Positions 1-8,784 of a stretch of DNA of 64,000 nt are shown here, piece after piece (position 1 is the first letter of the stretch; the number at the start of each line of letters is the position of its first letter). The notes beneath the pieces are model-generated. The model worked only from the letters and a program-made list of their open reading frames with translations. It did no database searches and was not told the origin of the DNA. Where the stretch lies: NCBI RefSeq assembly GCF_003063665.1, contig NZ_NESF01000001.1, positions 124,001-188,000 on the forward strand, read 5' to 3'. This stretch comes from Limnohabitans sp. Hippo3. Its GTDB lineage: Bacteria; Pseudomonadota; Gammaproteobacteria; Burkholderiales; Burkholderiaceae_C. The translations under genes were made by a program, and so were the position numbers.

Positions 1-3000
1 ATCACGGGCGTGGGCAGTGATTTGACCATCGCTAATGCCGTCGCATTGACAGACGGGACAGTCAATTTGGCTGCAGATGGTCATCTGACAGTGACGCAAA
101 GTGTGGGAACAAGCAACGCCACCAGCAGCGCTGTTGTCATGACATCGGGCAAAGCCACTTCGGCAGGCACGGCGAGCGGTGGAGACATCAGCTTTTCCGG
201 CAGTGGCGGTGTGAGCGTTGGCACCGGTGGGCGTGCGACTTTGTACACGGGTTCGCTGGCTGGCAGTACAGGTTTGGGCATCGTCGCAGGCAACAACCGC
301 TACAACAGTGACGAACTCGCGAGCAATTACACGAATGCCTTGGGCACGGGCGTCTATGCGATCTATCGCGAAGCGCCGACGCTTTCGATCAACGTCAATA
401 ACGCCAGCAAAACATACGATGGCGCTGCTTTCAGTGGTGGAAATGGCTTCACGGAGTCAGGCGCGACGGGTCTCAAAAACGGCGACACCCTCTCTAGTGC
501 CTTGTCTTCGGCGGTTTGGGGCGGCAATGCCCAAAACGCGGTGAATGCGGGGACTTACACCCTGAGCGCCAGCGAGAGTGTTGCGGGCAAGAGCGCCTTG
601 GGTTACGTGACCACCTACACATCCGGGACACTGAGCGTCAACAAAAAAGATGTCAGCTTAGCGAATATCACGGCCGCCAACAAGACCTATGACGGCAGCG
701 ATGCGGCCACGGTCACCGCAGGTTCGATCAGCACAGGCGTCGGTACAGAGACTTTGCTGATCAGCGGCAGCGGCACGTTCTCGGACAAGAACGCTGCAGA
801 CGGAAAAACCGTGACGGTGGCCGATGTGACGGCCCTCACCAAAACCAATGGCACGGGCGACTGGAACAACTACAACCTGACCACCACGGGGGCCATGACC
901 ACCACGGCCAACATCGCCAAAAAGGACGTCAGCCTGGCGAGCATCACGGCCGCCAACAAGGCCTACGACGGCAGTGATGCGGCCACGATCACTGCAGGCA
1001 ACATCAGCACGGGCGTGGGGTCTGAGACTTTGTTGATCAGCGGCAGCGGCACGTTCTCGAACAAGAACGCGGCCGATGGAAAAACGGTCACCGTGGCCGA
1101 TGTGACCGCGTTGACTAAAACCAACGGCACAGGCGATTGGGGCAACTACAACCTGACCACCACCGGGACCATGACCACCACGGCGAACATTGCCAAAAAG
1201 GATGTGAGTCTGACGAGCATCACGGCAGCGAACAAGGTCTATGACGGCAGTGATGCAGCGACAATCACCGCAGGTTCGATCAACACGGGCGTCGGAACGG
1301 AGACTTTGCTCATCAGCGGCAGCGGCACCTTTTCGGACAAGAATGCCGACGTCAACAAGACGGTCACTGTGGCCGATGTGACGGCATTGACCAAAACCAA
1401 TGGCACAGGCGACTGGAACAACTACAACCTGATCACCACGGGCGCCAAAACCACCACGGCAACGATTGACAAAGCCACGCTCTCTGCGGCATTGACCGGG
1501 ACTGTTGAAAAGGTCTATGACGGCACCACCGCAGCGAGTAATTTGGTCAATGCCAATTTCGCAGTCACGGGCTGGGTGACCGGTGAGGGGGCTACGGTAT
1601 CCCAGATAGCTGCCACTTACGACAGCAAGAACGTATCTGACAACAATGGCGCAGGTGGCGTTGCCGCAGTGTTGTCGTCATCGCATTTCACAGCGGCAGC
1701 GGGTACTTTGCTGAGCAACTACGAGCTGCCAACGACGGCGAGTGGCAATGTGGGCAAGATCACACCGGCTTCCCTCGTGGTCAAGGTCAATGATTCCGCT
1801 GCTTTTGTGACGATGAACGCCAGCCAAGCGACCGACAATGGTTTGAGCTATACCGGCTTTGCCAATGGCGACAACGCGGCCAATGCGCTGACGGGTATTG
1901 GCACACGCACCTACCTGCCAGCCAGTTTGACGCCTGTAGCAGGCACTTACACGGATGCTTTTGGCTTGAGCAGCACGCCCAACGCTGTCAACGGCAATTA
2001 CGATGTGACCGTGCAAAAGGGCACGCTGACTGTGGTGCCTGCAGACAAGCTATTGATCACCATTGCAGGCAAGACGGAAACCTATGGTGTCTTGACGGCT
2101 GCCAATGCCGGTTTGAGTGCCAGCACGGTAACGGCCCAGTATTGTCTGACGTCCAACTGCTCCAGCAGCTTGGTGGACCTGACAGTGAGCAGGCTACCCG
2201 ATGGCCGCTGGCAGGCGACGGATGCGACTGGAACATCGGTCACTTTCTCGACCCTGGTGGATACGACAGGAAAAATCTCGACGGGCGGTTTTGTCAATGT
2301 GGGTAACTACACCTACGACGCCAGCAACACGCTGCCGCCTTCGGGCACCAATTTCAATGGCCGTGTGGTCAATGGTGGAGTGCTGACGATTGACCCGAAA
2401 GCCGTGAGTCTGGAGGCTTCCGGCGTGACCAAGACCTACGATGGCAGCATGGCTTTGGCTGGTCGCAGCGTGGATATCACCAACGCCATGAGTGGCGATC
2501 AGGTCTCGGCCTCTTCCAGTGGTGGCAGTTTCGTGGGGAAAAATGCGGGCACGCAGGGCTACACCCTGACTGGCTTGTCGCTGAGCGGTGCAGACAGTGC
2601 TAATTACTCGAATGCGACGCAGCTGAGTGGCAGTGATGGCCGCATTGACACCAAGGTTTTGACCTTGACCGCCGGCAGTGTGGTCAAAACTTACGACGGC
2701 AACACGAGTTACGCAGTGACCCAGGCCGATCTGGATGCTTTGAGCCTTCAGTTGGTGTCGGGCGATCGGGTGACCGCTGCACAACTGGCATTCGCAGACA
2801 AGAATGTATCTCGTGCTGGCAATGGTACGGTGTTGTCAGATAAAACGGTCACATTGAACTCGGTGACTTTGAACGACGGCAACAGTGGTGGCAATTACAG
2901 CCTGACGTTGCAAGGCAATCAGACCAGCACGATCAACCCCAAAACTCTGCAAGCCGCAGGCGCTGTGGCTGACAAGGTGTACGACGGTACGCGTCTGGCG

Positions 3001-4023
3001 ACATTGGGTGATTTGAGTGGCTCTGGTGTCGTGGCTGGAGATGTGGTGTCTTTCCAGGCCTCCAGCGCTTTGTTTGACAGTAAGAATGTTTTACGGGATG
3101 GCGGTGGTCAAGTGCTCGACAGGATGGTCACTGTGAGCGGTTTGACCCTTGGGGGGCCGCAAGCAGGGAACTATGACTTGTCTTCCGTTAGCTTCACAAC
3201 ACAGGCCAAAATTTTGCCGCTTGAACTCTATGTTGAAGCGTCTGCTCAGAATAAAACGTATGACGGCACACGTGCGGCCAGCGGCACACTGGACATGACG
3301 GGTGTTCTCACTGGAGAGTCGGTGTCTTTGAATTGGGGGGCGGGGCAGTTTGCATCCAAGGATGTGGCGCGTGACGGCACAGGTCAAGTGACCGCTCAGA
3401 CGGTTACATTTGCTGGGCTGCAACTTGCGGGGCCTGATGCGGACAATTACAGCTTGGCCTCAACCACTGCGACCACGACGGCCCGTATCACGCCCAAGTT
3501 GCTGAGCGTGTCGGGCACCCGGGTGGCCAACAAGACGCAAGACGGCACGACCCAGGCAGAAGCGTCTGCAGGGAGTCTGTCGGGTCTGGTTGGTGCCGAG
3601 ATGCTGCAGGCTGTGGCGATGGCAAGCTTTGACAGTGCGAGTGCAGGCAGCAACAAAAATGTAACGGTGCGCTACAGCCTCGCCAATGGTTCCGGTGGCG
3701 GCCTCGCGGGAAATTATGAGTTGATGGATGAGGTGTTGACAGCCAGCATCCTGGCGCAAGCTGGCGGCAATCCTGTACAACCTCTGGTGATTCCAGCCGA
3801 ATCGACAGTACAAAGCTATTTGCGTTCGTCTGGTTCTTCTGCGACAGCAGTGACAACATCCAAGCCAGAGCTTGAAAGGCGCAACGAATGTTCTTCGCTC
3901 ACGCCAGAGGATTGCGATTGTCAGCCATCCACTCTGAGTGGGGTTGATATTTGCATGGTGCCACTCAAGGTGGTGCGCGACAGGCCTGGTTTGCAGCTGG
4001 GCGTGACCTCTCTGAGAGATTGA
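1..4023 (+). CDS. Large YDG/MBG-repeat adhesin (FhaB-type exoprotein), 3' part only
   Basis: The frame is open from the first base to a TGA at 4021-4023, so this is the C-terminal part (about 1,340 residues) of a larger protein that starts outside the window. A GTG at 10 is in frame but is probably internal. The visible part is a string of beta-rich modules carrying K-T/V-Y-D-G motifs, as in YDG and MBG domains of haemagglutinin-like proteins of the two-partner secretion type. Three modules are nearly identical 92-residue copies. Composition is rich in Thr, Ser, Gly, Asn and Ala, and the repeat part has almost no Cys. The last 60 residues instead hold several Cys (a C-x-C pair between two others), which may form a surface-anchoring disulfide as known for HMW1. 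No TpsB partner is in the window. The adhesin class is clear; receptor and secretion route are inferred. Confidence 0.85.
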   Translation: MTGVGSDLTIANAVALTDGTVNLAADGHLTVTQSVGTSNATSSAVVMTSGKATSAGTASGGDISFSGSGGVSVGTGGRATLYTGSLAGSTGLGIVAGNNRYNSDELASNYTNALGTGVYAIYREAPTLSINVNNASKTYDGAAFSGGNGFTESGATGLKNGDTLSSALSSAVWGGNAQNAVNAGTYTLSASESVAGKSALGYVTTYTSGTLSVNKKDVSLANITAANKTYDGSDAATVTAGSISTGVGTETLLISGSGTFSDKNAADGKTVTVADVTALTKTNGTGDWNNYNLTTTGAMTTTANIAKKDVSLASITAANKAYDGSDAATITAGNISTGVGSETLLISGSGTFSNKNAADGKTVTVADVTALTKTNGTGDWGNYNLTTTGTMTTTANIAKKDVSLTSITAANKVYDGSDAATITAGSINTGVGTETLLISGSGTFSDKNADVNKTVTVADVTALTKTNGTGDWNNYNLITTGAKTTTATIDKATLSAALTGTVEKVYDGTTAASNLVNANFAVTGWVTGEGATVSQIAATYDSKNVSDNNGAGGVAAVLSSSHFTAAAGTLLSNYELPTTASGNVGKITPASLVVKVNDSAAFVTMNASQATDNGLSYTGFANGDNAANALTGIGTRTYLPASLTPVAGTYTDAFGLSSTPNAVNGNYDVTVQKGTLTVVPADKLLITIAGKTETYGVLTAANAGLSASTVTAQYCLTSNCSSSLVDLTVSRLPDGRWQATDATGTSVTFSTLVDTTGKISTGGFVNVGNYTYDASNTLPPSGTNFNGRVVNGGVLTIDPKAVSLEASGVTKTYDGSMALAGRSVDITNAMSGDQVSASSSGGSFVGKNAGTQGYTLTGLSLSGADSANYSNATQLSGSDGRIDTKVLTLTAGSVVKTYDGNTSYAVTQADLDALSLQLVSGDRVTAAQLAFADKNVSRAGNGTVLSDKTVTLNSVTLNDGNSGGNYSLTLQGNQTSTINPKTLQAAGAVADKVYDGTRLATLGDLSGSGVVAGDVVSFQASSALFDSKNVLRDGGGQVLDRMVTVSGLTLGGPQAGNYDLSSVSFTTQAKILPLELYVEASAQNKTYDGTRAASGTLDMTGVLTGESVSLNWGAGQFASKDVARDGTGQVTAQTVTFAGLQLAGPDADNYSLASTTATTTARITPKLLSVSGTRVANKTQDGTTQAEASAGSLSGLVGAEMLQAVAMASFDSASAGSNKNVTVRYSLANGSGGGLAGNYELMDEVLTASILAQAGGNPVQPLVIPAESTVQSYLRSSGSSATAVTTSKPELERRNECSSLTPEDCDCQPSTLSGVDICMVPLKVVRDRPGLQLGVTSLRD
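643..1470 (+). repeat. Three tandem 276-bp coding repeats in the adhesin
   Basis: Units start at 643, 919 and 1195, each 276 bp (92 codons). Each begins with Lys-Lys-Asp-Val-Ser-Leu and carries one YDG motif. The three peptide copies differ at only a few positions. This suggests recent duplication, and copy number may vary between strains by recombination. Confidence 0.85.
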
Positions 4024-4104
4024 GCAATTTTTAGCTGTACTGACTGCAGGTGTCCCTCAACAGAGGCGACTTCTATGCAATTTTCTGTTTTATTGATTGA
4101 GGCA

Positions 4105-4110
4105 TAAAAT
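4105..4110 (+). promoter_or_regulatory. Possible -10 element for the small secreted-protein genes
   Basis: TAAAAT lies 24 bp before the ATG at 4135 in a locally AT-rich gap between the adhesin stop and that gene. No good -35 is visible at the right spacing, so this is weak. Confidence 0.25.
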
Positions 4111-4134
4111 ACGCATTTTTATGGCATTGATCGC

Positions 4135-4467
4135 ATGAAACGCTTGGCGTGTCTGGTGTTGGGCTTGGCATCCACATGGGGGTGGGCTCAGTCGCGCGAC
4201 GCGCTGCTTGATTTTTCGCTGGTGGCGCCGCCAGCCACCGATCGTCACAAAATCGTGCAGCCGGTGGTTCAGTGGGTGGTCAAGCCGGAGGCCGCTGACC
4301 ATTGCGCACAAATTCAGGAGCACGATGGTTTTGCCGTCTGGCAAGAGGGGTGTGTGTATTGGTCTCGCGCCCAGTCCACATGCACCATCGTGACCACGGG
4401 GCGCACCACCCATTCTCAAGTGGGGCGATTGTTCCTGTTGTGTTTGAGTGGCGGAGAGCCAGCATGA
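4135..4467 (+). CDS. Small secreted protein, paralogue of the next gene without its HExxH motif
   Basis: 110 residues with an N-terminal signal peptide (Met-Lys-Arg, hydrophobic stretch, cleavage near Ala-Gln at 18-19). The C-terminal half aligns by eye with the next protein: Cys, spacer, Cys-x-Tyr-Trp, x5, Cys-Thr-Ile/Val-Val-Thr, then Val-Gly and a final Cys. Where the next protein has His-Glu-Leu-Arg-His, this one has Arg-Leu-Phe-Leu-Leu, so it cannot bind zinc in the same way. Its stop overlaps the next start (ATGA at 4464-4467), so the two are translationally coupled. I do not recognise a named family. It could be an inactive partner or inhibitor of the next protein. Confidence 0.7.
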   Translation: MKRLACLVLGLASTWGWAQSRDALLDFSLVAPPATDRHKIVQPVVQWVVKPEAADHCAQIQEHDGFAVWQEGCVYWSRAQSTCTIVTTGRTTHSQVGRLFLLCLSGGEPA

Positions 4468-4862
4468 TCGGTGCGTTCGAGTCATGGATTGTGGGTCTGA
4501 TGGCTGTGCTGGTCGCCAGTCCAATGGCGCAAGCTCAGTCGGTCGATGTCAACGACATGCCCGATGCTGCTCTCGTCAAGCGTTTTCGCCCGCCCTTGGT
4601 GGACCGCATGCGGTTTGAGCCTTTGCCTCCAGATCAACGCATGCTCAACGAGCCCAAGGTCAAACTCTTGGCCCGCAAGGATGGGTATGAGTTCTGTTCG
4701 CGCATCACGGGGGTCCCCATCAGCCTGACTTCGCGCCCGATGGCTTGTGCCTACTGGAACATCAAGCGCCGCGAGTGCACCGTGGTCACGCCGGAGGTGA
4801 CGGGCTTCAACTACGTGGGGCATGAACTGCGTCACTGTTTTGAGGGGGCTTTTCATGATTGA
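4464..4862 (+). CDS. Small secreted zincin-like protein with HELRH motif
   Basis: 132 residues from the ATG at 4464, which has a GGAGAG ribosome site just upstream. A longer reading with a start at 4302 lacks a signal peptide and was rejected. The N-terminus is a signal peptide ending near Ala-Gln-Ala-Gln. The C-terminus holds Gly-His-Glu-Leu-Arg-His-Cys-Phe-Glu-Gly followed by Phe-His-Asp, which fits the HExxH zinc motif with a third possible ligand. Four Cys could form two disulfides in the periplasm. Similar short proteins ending in a GHE-x-RHC-type motif occur, as far as I recall, in Comamonadaceae, but I cannot name the family. It is coupled to its degenerate paralogue upstream and overlaps the binding-protein gene downstream. 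Protease activity is inferred only from the motif. Confidence 0.7.
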   Translation: MIGAFESWIVGLMAVLVASPMAQAQSVDVNDMPDAALVKRFRPPLVDRMRFEPLPPDQRMLNEPKVKLLARKDGYEFCSRITGVPISLTSRPMACAYWNIKRRECTVVTPEVTGFNYVGHELRHCFEGAFHD

Positions 4863-5685
4863 AAATCGCACTCGTCAGTTGAATGGGGTTCAGGCAGAGG
4901 GACGCAGGGCGTGTTTGCAATGGGCCTTGTCTGCGCTTGTGGCTGGCGCCGTGCCTGCAGCACTGGCACAAGACAGCAAGCCCCGCATGAAGGTGGGCTT
5001 CATTGCCCGCTATCAGCCTTACAGTTTTGTTCAGCCCGATGGCCGCTTGACCGGGTTTGATGTGGAAGTGGTCAAGGCCTTGCTGGAGGCATCGGGTTAC
5101 GAGATGGAGCCGGTGAGTGACACCTTGACGCATCTGCGCACCAAGCTGCAAAACGGCGAGATCGCTTTCATCGGCAACCAGCTGCTGGTCACGCCAGAGA
5201 ATCGCCGTTATTTTGACTTTGTACGGTCTTACGCCACGATCCAGTTGGTCAGCGTCTTGCATGAAGACGACGACCGGGATTTTCTGAGCCTGGACGACTT
5301 TGTAGGCAAAAAATTAGGTGTTTTGGCCAATACCGGTATTGAAGACCAAGCCCGTGGGGCTTTGGGCAAGGCGGTGCATGCGTTCGAGCGGATCGAAGAC
5401 GCCTTCAAGGCCCTGGCCGATCGCAAAATCGATGCGGTGTTGGAAGAGAACCTGATTGCCGAGTATTTCATCGACCGCGATGGTCTGCCTCTGAAAGTGG
5501 GGGTGCCTTTTGCATCGCCCATTCGTGTGGGGCTTGCGGTGCCCAAAGGCCACAAAGAGATGGAAAACCGCTTGACGCAGGCGGTGCAAGGTCTTGTGAA
5601 AGACAAAAATTTCAAAACCATCTCGAACCGCTGGTTTGGCTACGACGTCAGCCGCCCCCGGGTCTCGCACGCGGCCAGCACCTGA
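4855..5685 (+). CDS. Periplasmic amino-acid-type binding protein (SBP_bac_3 family)
   Basis: 276 residues from the ATG at 4855, preceded by GAGGGGG; it overlaps the previous stop by 8 bp. A start at 4822 would run further into the previous gene. The N-terminus has a signal sequence with cleavage near Ala-Leu-Ala-Gln. The mature part begins with Lys-Val-Gly-Phe and contains the type II binding fold marks of SBP_bac_3 proteins: Pro-Tyr-Ser-Phe, Leu-Thr-Gly-Phe-Asp-Val-Glu, and a closing Ser-Asn-Arg-Trp-Phe-Gly. No permease or ATPase gene is beside it, so it is an orphan receptor, works with a transporter elsewhere, or serves as a sensor. The ligand cannot be told. Confidence 0.8.
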   Translation: MIENRTRQLNGVQAEGRRACLQWALSALVAGAVPAALAQDSKPRMKVGFIARYQPYSFVQPDGRLTGFDVEVVKALLEASGYEMEPVSDTLTHLRTKLQNGEIAFIGNQLLVTPENRRYFDFVRSYATIQLVSVLHEDDDRDFLSLDDFVGKKLGVLANTGIEDQARGALGKAVHAFERIEDAFKALADRKIDAVLEENLIAEYFIDRDGLPLKVGVPFASPIRVGLAVPKGHKEMENRLTQAVQGLVKDKNFKTISNRWFGYDVSRPRVSHAAST

Positions 5686-5708
5686 AGCCCCGCCTGTTTG
5701 TCAGTTCT

Positions 5709-5735
5709 GCGGGAGGCTGCCCCAAGGCAGAACAG
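5709..5735 (+). repeat. Degenerate REP-like palindrome
   Basis: It starts GCGGGAGGCTGCCCC, sharing the first half of the REP copy at 5744-5770, then diverges. It is the outermost member of a three-copy REP cluster before the sigma-54 activator gene. Confidence 0.45.
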
Positions 5736-5743
5736 TGGTGATT

Positions 5744-5830
5744 GTGGGAGGCTGCCCCTGCGGCCGAATGGTGGTGCGGCACAAACGCCCGAGCCAGACC
5801 ACACATTCGCGAGCAGGTGCTCGCTCCCAC
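5744..5830. repeat. REPIN-like pair of inverted REP elements
   Basis: A 27-base copy on the plus strand (5744-5770, GTGGGAG ... CGAATG) faces a second copy on the minus strand (5804-5830, same GTGGGAG start and CGAATG end). The copies share the outer bases and a CCTGC core but differ in the stem pairs, as REP families do. A third copy lies at 13375-13401. The sequence resembles REP elements known from Pseudomonas. No RAYT transposase gene is in the window. Confidence 0.7.
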
Positions 5831-5882
5831 CAGGGCAGGCCGAATGGCTGAAGTGGCTCCTGCGCCTCGTTAAGATCGTGGG

Positions 5883-7382
5883 ATGCCTTTATCTGTAGAT
5901 TCTGATTTGACGGGTTTGCCCAGAGATGCCCAGAGCATTTTGAACTTGGCGGCCAAATCATTGTTCGATGTTTTTGCCCATGCCAGCGAGGGTATGCTGC
6001 TGGTGGACCGCTCGGGCTGTGTGGTCTGGATCAACGACCAGTACCGCCGTTATCTGCCCGCCTTGGGATTTGCCAGCGAGCAGGACTTTGTGGGCCAGCC
6101 GGTGGGCGAGGTGATTCAAAACACGCAGATGCAGCGTGTGCTGGAGACCGGAAAGCCCATTCTGATCGACCTGCTGACCAACAAGGCGGGGACCTTTGTG
6201 GTCAGTCGATTTCCGCTGCGTGACGATGCCGGTCAGGTGATTGGGGCTTTGGGTGTGGTGTTGTTTGACCAGGCGCAGTCAAATTTGCAGCCGTTCTTGG
6301 CCAAGTTTTCCTTGATGCAGCGCGAATTGGACGAAGCCCGTGACGCCTTGGCGGTTCAGCGGCGTGCGGGATTGGGTTTGCGCCAGGCGCGGCACAGTTT
6401 TGCCAGCTTCATTGGTGCCAGTGCGCCCGTGGTGGCGCTCAAGCGCCAAGCCAGAAGGGCGGCCCAGTCCAGCAGCCCGGTGTTGCTGTTGGGCGAAACG
6501 GGCACAGGCAAGGAGTTGCTGGCCCATGCGATCCATGCCGCGTCGCCGCGTGCCAAAGGACCTTTGGTGAGCGTGAACATTGCCGCTGTGCCAGAGACTT
6601 TGCTCGAAGCCGAGTTTTTTGGTGTGGCCCCTGGCGCTTACACCGGGGCTGACCGCAAGGGTCGGGATGGCAAATTCAGGCTGGCCGATGGAGGCACCTT
6701 GTTTCTCGATGAGATTGGGGACATGCCCTTGGCTTTGCAGGCCAAGCTCTTGCGTGCCTTGCAAGAGGGTGAAATCGAACCTTTAGGTTCTAACCGCCTG
6801 GTGCCTGTTGATGCCCGTGTGATTGCGGCCACCTCGCGCGATTTGCCCAAGCTGGTGCAGGCTGGCCAGTTTCGGGAAGACTTGTTTTATCGCTTGAATG
6901 TGTTGCCCTTGCGAGTGCCGCCTTTGCGTGAGCGCGCCGGTGATATTCCTGCTTTGCTGGAGGTCTTGGCCGAAGATCTGGCTTTGCGCAGCGACTTGCC
7001 GCACCCGGAGTTCAGTGCACAGGCGGTGGCCTTGTTGTCGGCCCAGCATTGGCGCGGCAATGTGCGCGAGTTGCGCAACGTGATCGAGCAGCTTTTGCTG
7101 CGCAGCGAAACCGGCGTCATCGATGTCTCCGAGGTCGACTGGGTGCTGCGTGAATCGGGGCTCAGCCAGATATCACCTGTGCCTACCGATGTGGGCATGC
7201 GTTCATTGAAGGGCGAGCTCGTGGAGGCCGAAGACACAACTCTGCAGCCTTTGTCGCAACAGGTGCAGGCTTTGGAGCGTTCGGCTGTGGCAAAGGCCCT
7301 GGCCTTGACCGGCGGCAACAAAGTGGCGGCGGCCAAAATGTTGGGCGTGTCCCGTGCCAAGCTGTACCAGCGCCTTGCATAA
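5883..7382 (+). CDS. Sigma-54-dependent activator with PAS sensor domain
   Basis: 499 residues. A PAS-type sensor covers about residues 25-135, followed by a coiled linker and a sigma-54 AAA+ domain at about 175-400. That domain has Walker A GETGTGKE, the sigma-54 contact loop in the GAYTGA form, Walker B with FLDEIGDM, and an R-finger region ending in HWRGNVRELRN. The last 40 residues form a Fis-type helix-turn-helix (GGNKVAAAKMLGVSRAKLYQRL). There is no receiver domain, so a small molecule or redox signal sensed by PAS is more likely than a kinase. It sits directly before the Liv-type transporter operon, whose leader holds a -24/-12 promoter and an upstream palindrome. I infer that it controls that operon. 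The start is supported only by frame and position. Confidence 0.9.
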   Translation: MPLSVDSDLTGLPRDAQSILNLAAKSLFDVFAHASEGMLLVDRSGCVVWINDQYRRYLPALGFASEQDFVGQPVGEVIQNTQMQRVLETGKPILIDLLTNKAGTFVVSRFPLRDDAGQVIGALGVVLFDQAQSNLQPFLAKFSLMQRELDEARDALAVQRRAGLGLRQARHSFASFIGASAPVVALKRQARRAAQSSSPVLLLGETGTGKELLAHAIHAASPRAKGPLVSVNIAAVPETLLEAEFFGVAPGAYTGADRKGRDGKFRLADGGTLFLDEIGDMPLALQAKLLRALQEGEIEPLGSNRLVPVDARVIAATSRDLPKLVQAGQFREDLFYRLNVLPLRVPPLRERAGDIPALLEVLAEDLALRSDLPHPEFSAQAVALLSAQHWRGNVRELRNVIEQLLLRSETGVIDVSEVDWVLRESGLSQISPVPTDVGMRSLKGELVEAEDTTLQPLSQQVQALERSAVAKALALTGGNKVAAAKMLGVSRAKLYQRLA

Positions 7383-7404
7383 TATGTCTGAATTTTAGAC
7401 ATAT
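7382..7404. promoter_or_regulatory. Perfect inverted repeat, candidate enhancer site of the sigma-54 activator
   Basis: ATATGTCT and AGACATAT form perfect 8-base arms (7382-7389 and 7397-7404) around a 7-base AT-rich spacer. The palindrome begins at the activator stop codon and lies about 120 bp before the -24/-12 element, a normal distance for an enhancer-type site. It is too AT-rich for a good terminator. Confidence 0.55.
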
Positions 7405-7524
7405 GTATTTTTATTGGTCATTTGAACTGTCTTATAAAAATACACTTCATCTCGACCAATCGGGTACTCATGAAAAGTTCAATGCCGACAAGGACTTGGC
7501 GTGTGCCTGATACCGGTGCGTGCT

Positions 7525-7540
7525 TGGCATAAGTTGTGCA
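7525..7540 (+). promoter_or_regulatory. Candidate sigma-54 (-24/-12) promoter of the Liv-type operon
   Basis: TGGCATAAGTTGTGCA has the required GG and GC doublets with correct spacing for the consensus TGGCAC-N5-TTGCA. It mismatches at two less strict positions. It lies 46 bp before the ATG of the binding protein at 7587, directly after the gene for a sigma-54 activator. Confidence 0.6.
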
Positions 7541-7586
7541 AACGCACAGGGTGACAACCGTCAGTCCATTCCAACAGGAGACCTCC

Positions 7587-8774
7587 ATGTTCCGTCGACA
7601 CCTCATTTCTCTGGCCGCATTGGCCGTGTCCAGCGCCTTGATGCCCGCCGCCATGGCGCAGGGCAAAGACATCAAGATCGCCCACATCTACAGCAAAACC
7701 GGTCCGCTGGAAGCCTATGGCAAGCAAACCCAGACCGGGCTCATGATGGGCTTGAGCTATGCCACGGGCGGCACCATGGAGGTTGCAGGCCGCAAGCTGG
7801 TCGTGATTGAAAAAGACGACCAGGGCAAGCCCGATCTTGGCAAGAACCTGCTGGCTGCCGCTTATGGTGACGACAAGGTGGACCTGGCCGTGGGTCCGAC
7901 CGCCTCGCCTGTTGCGCTGGCCATGCTGCCCGTGGCCGAAGAATACAAAAAGATTTTGCTGGTCGAACCGGCTGTGGCCGACTCGATCACGGGTGAGAAA
8001 TGGAACAAATACATCTTCCGCACCGGCCGCAACAGCAGCCAGGACGCGATTGCCAACGCCGTAGCGGTAGACAAGGAAGGCGTGAGCATCGTCACCATGG
8101 CGCAGGATTCAGCCTTTGGCCGTGACGGTGTCAAGGCCTACAAGGACGCGATCAAGAAGGCCAAGATCGTGCACGAGGAGTACTTGCCGCCCGCCACCAC
8201 CGACTTCACCGCGGGTGCGCAGCGCATGATCGACAAGCTGAAGGGCCAACCCGGCCGCAAGATCATCTTCATCATCTGGGCCGGCGGCAACCCGTTCAAG
8301 ATCGCCGACATGGACTTGAAGCGTTACGGCATTGAGATCGCCACGGGCGGCAACATCCTGCCCGCCATGGTGGCCTACAAGCAGTTTCCCGGCATGGAGG
8401 GCGCGGCTTACTATTACTTCGGCATGCCCAAGAACCCTGTGAACGACGCCATGGTGGCCTCGCACTACCAGCAGTTCAAGTCGCCACCTGACTTCTTCAC
8501 CGCAGGTGGCTTCTCGGCTGCGATGGCGTTGGTGACGGCGCTGAAAAAGACCAACGGTGATACCAACACCAACAAGCTCATCAGCACCATGGAAGGCATG
8601 AGCTTTGACACGCCCAAAGGCAAGATGACCTTCCGCAAGGAAGACCACCAGGCCATGCAGAGCATGTACCACTTCAAGATCAAGGTCGATCCGGCTTTCG
8701 CCTGGGGCGTGCCCGAGCTGATCCGCGAGATCAAGCCCGAAGAAATGAACGTGCCCATCCGCAACAAACGCTGA
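7587..8774 (+). CDS. Liv-type ABC transporter periplasmic binding protein
   Basis: 395 residues from the ATG at 7587, preceded by AACAGGAG; an upstream frame start at 7536 lacks a signal peptide. The signal peptide (Met-Phe-Arg-Arg, hydrophobic core) is cleaved near Ala-Met-Ala-Gln. The mature protein begins Lys-Asp-Ile-Lys-Ile-Ala-His and follows the two-lobed type I binding fold of LivJ/amide-binding proteins (Peripla_BP_6). It is the first gene of an operon with two ATPases, two permeases and a hydrolase. The 136-bp gap to the next gene holds a long hairpin that could favour expression of this gene over the rest. Ligand unknown; the hydrolase and sigma-54 control suggest a nutrient other than leucine. 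Confidence 0.9.
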   Translation: MFRRHLISLAALAVSSALMPAAMAQGKDIKIAHIYSKTGPLEAYGKQTQTGLMMGLSYATGGTMEVAGRKLVVIEKDDQGKPDLGKNLLAAAYGDDKVDLAVGPTASPVALAMLPVAEEYKKILLVEPAVADSITGEKWNKYIFRTGRNSSQDAIANAVAVDKEGVSIVTMAQDSAFGRDGVKAYKDAIKKAKIVHEEYLPPATTDFTAGAQRMIDKLKGQPGRKIIFIIWAGGNPFKIADMDLKRYGIEIATGGNILPAMVAYKQFPGMEGAAYYYFGMPKNPVNDAMVASHYQQFKSPPDFFTAGGFSAAMALVTALKKTNGDTNTNKLISTMEGMSFDTPKGKMTFRKEDHQAMQSMYHFKIKVDPAFAWGVPELIREIKPEEMNVPIRNKR

Positions 8775-8784
8775 TCGGGTGTCC

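Noticed and set aside
643..1470. Tandem repeats considered as a CRISPR or satellite array
   Set aside because: The unit is 276 bp without unique spacers and is in frame inside the adhesin, so it is a protein repeat.
4302..4463. Upstream extension of the HELRH protein
   Set aside because: It would bury the signal peptide and lies within the previous gene. The ATG at 4464 has a ribosome site and the ATGA overlap.
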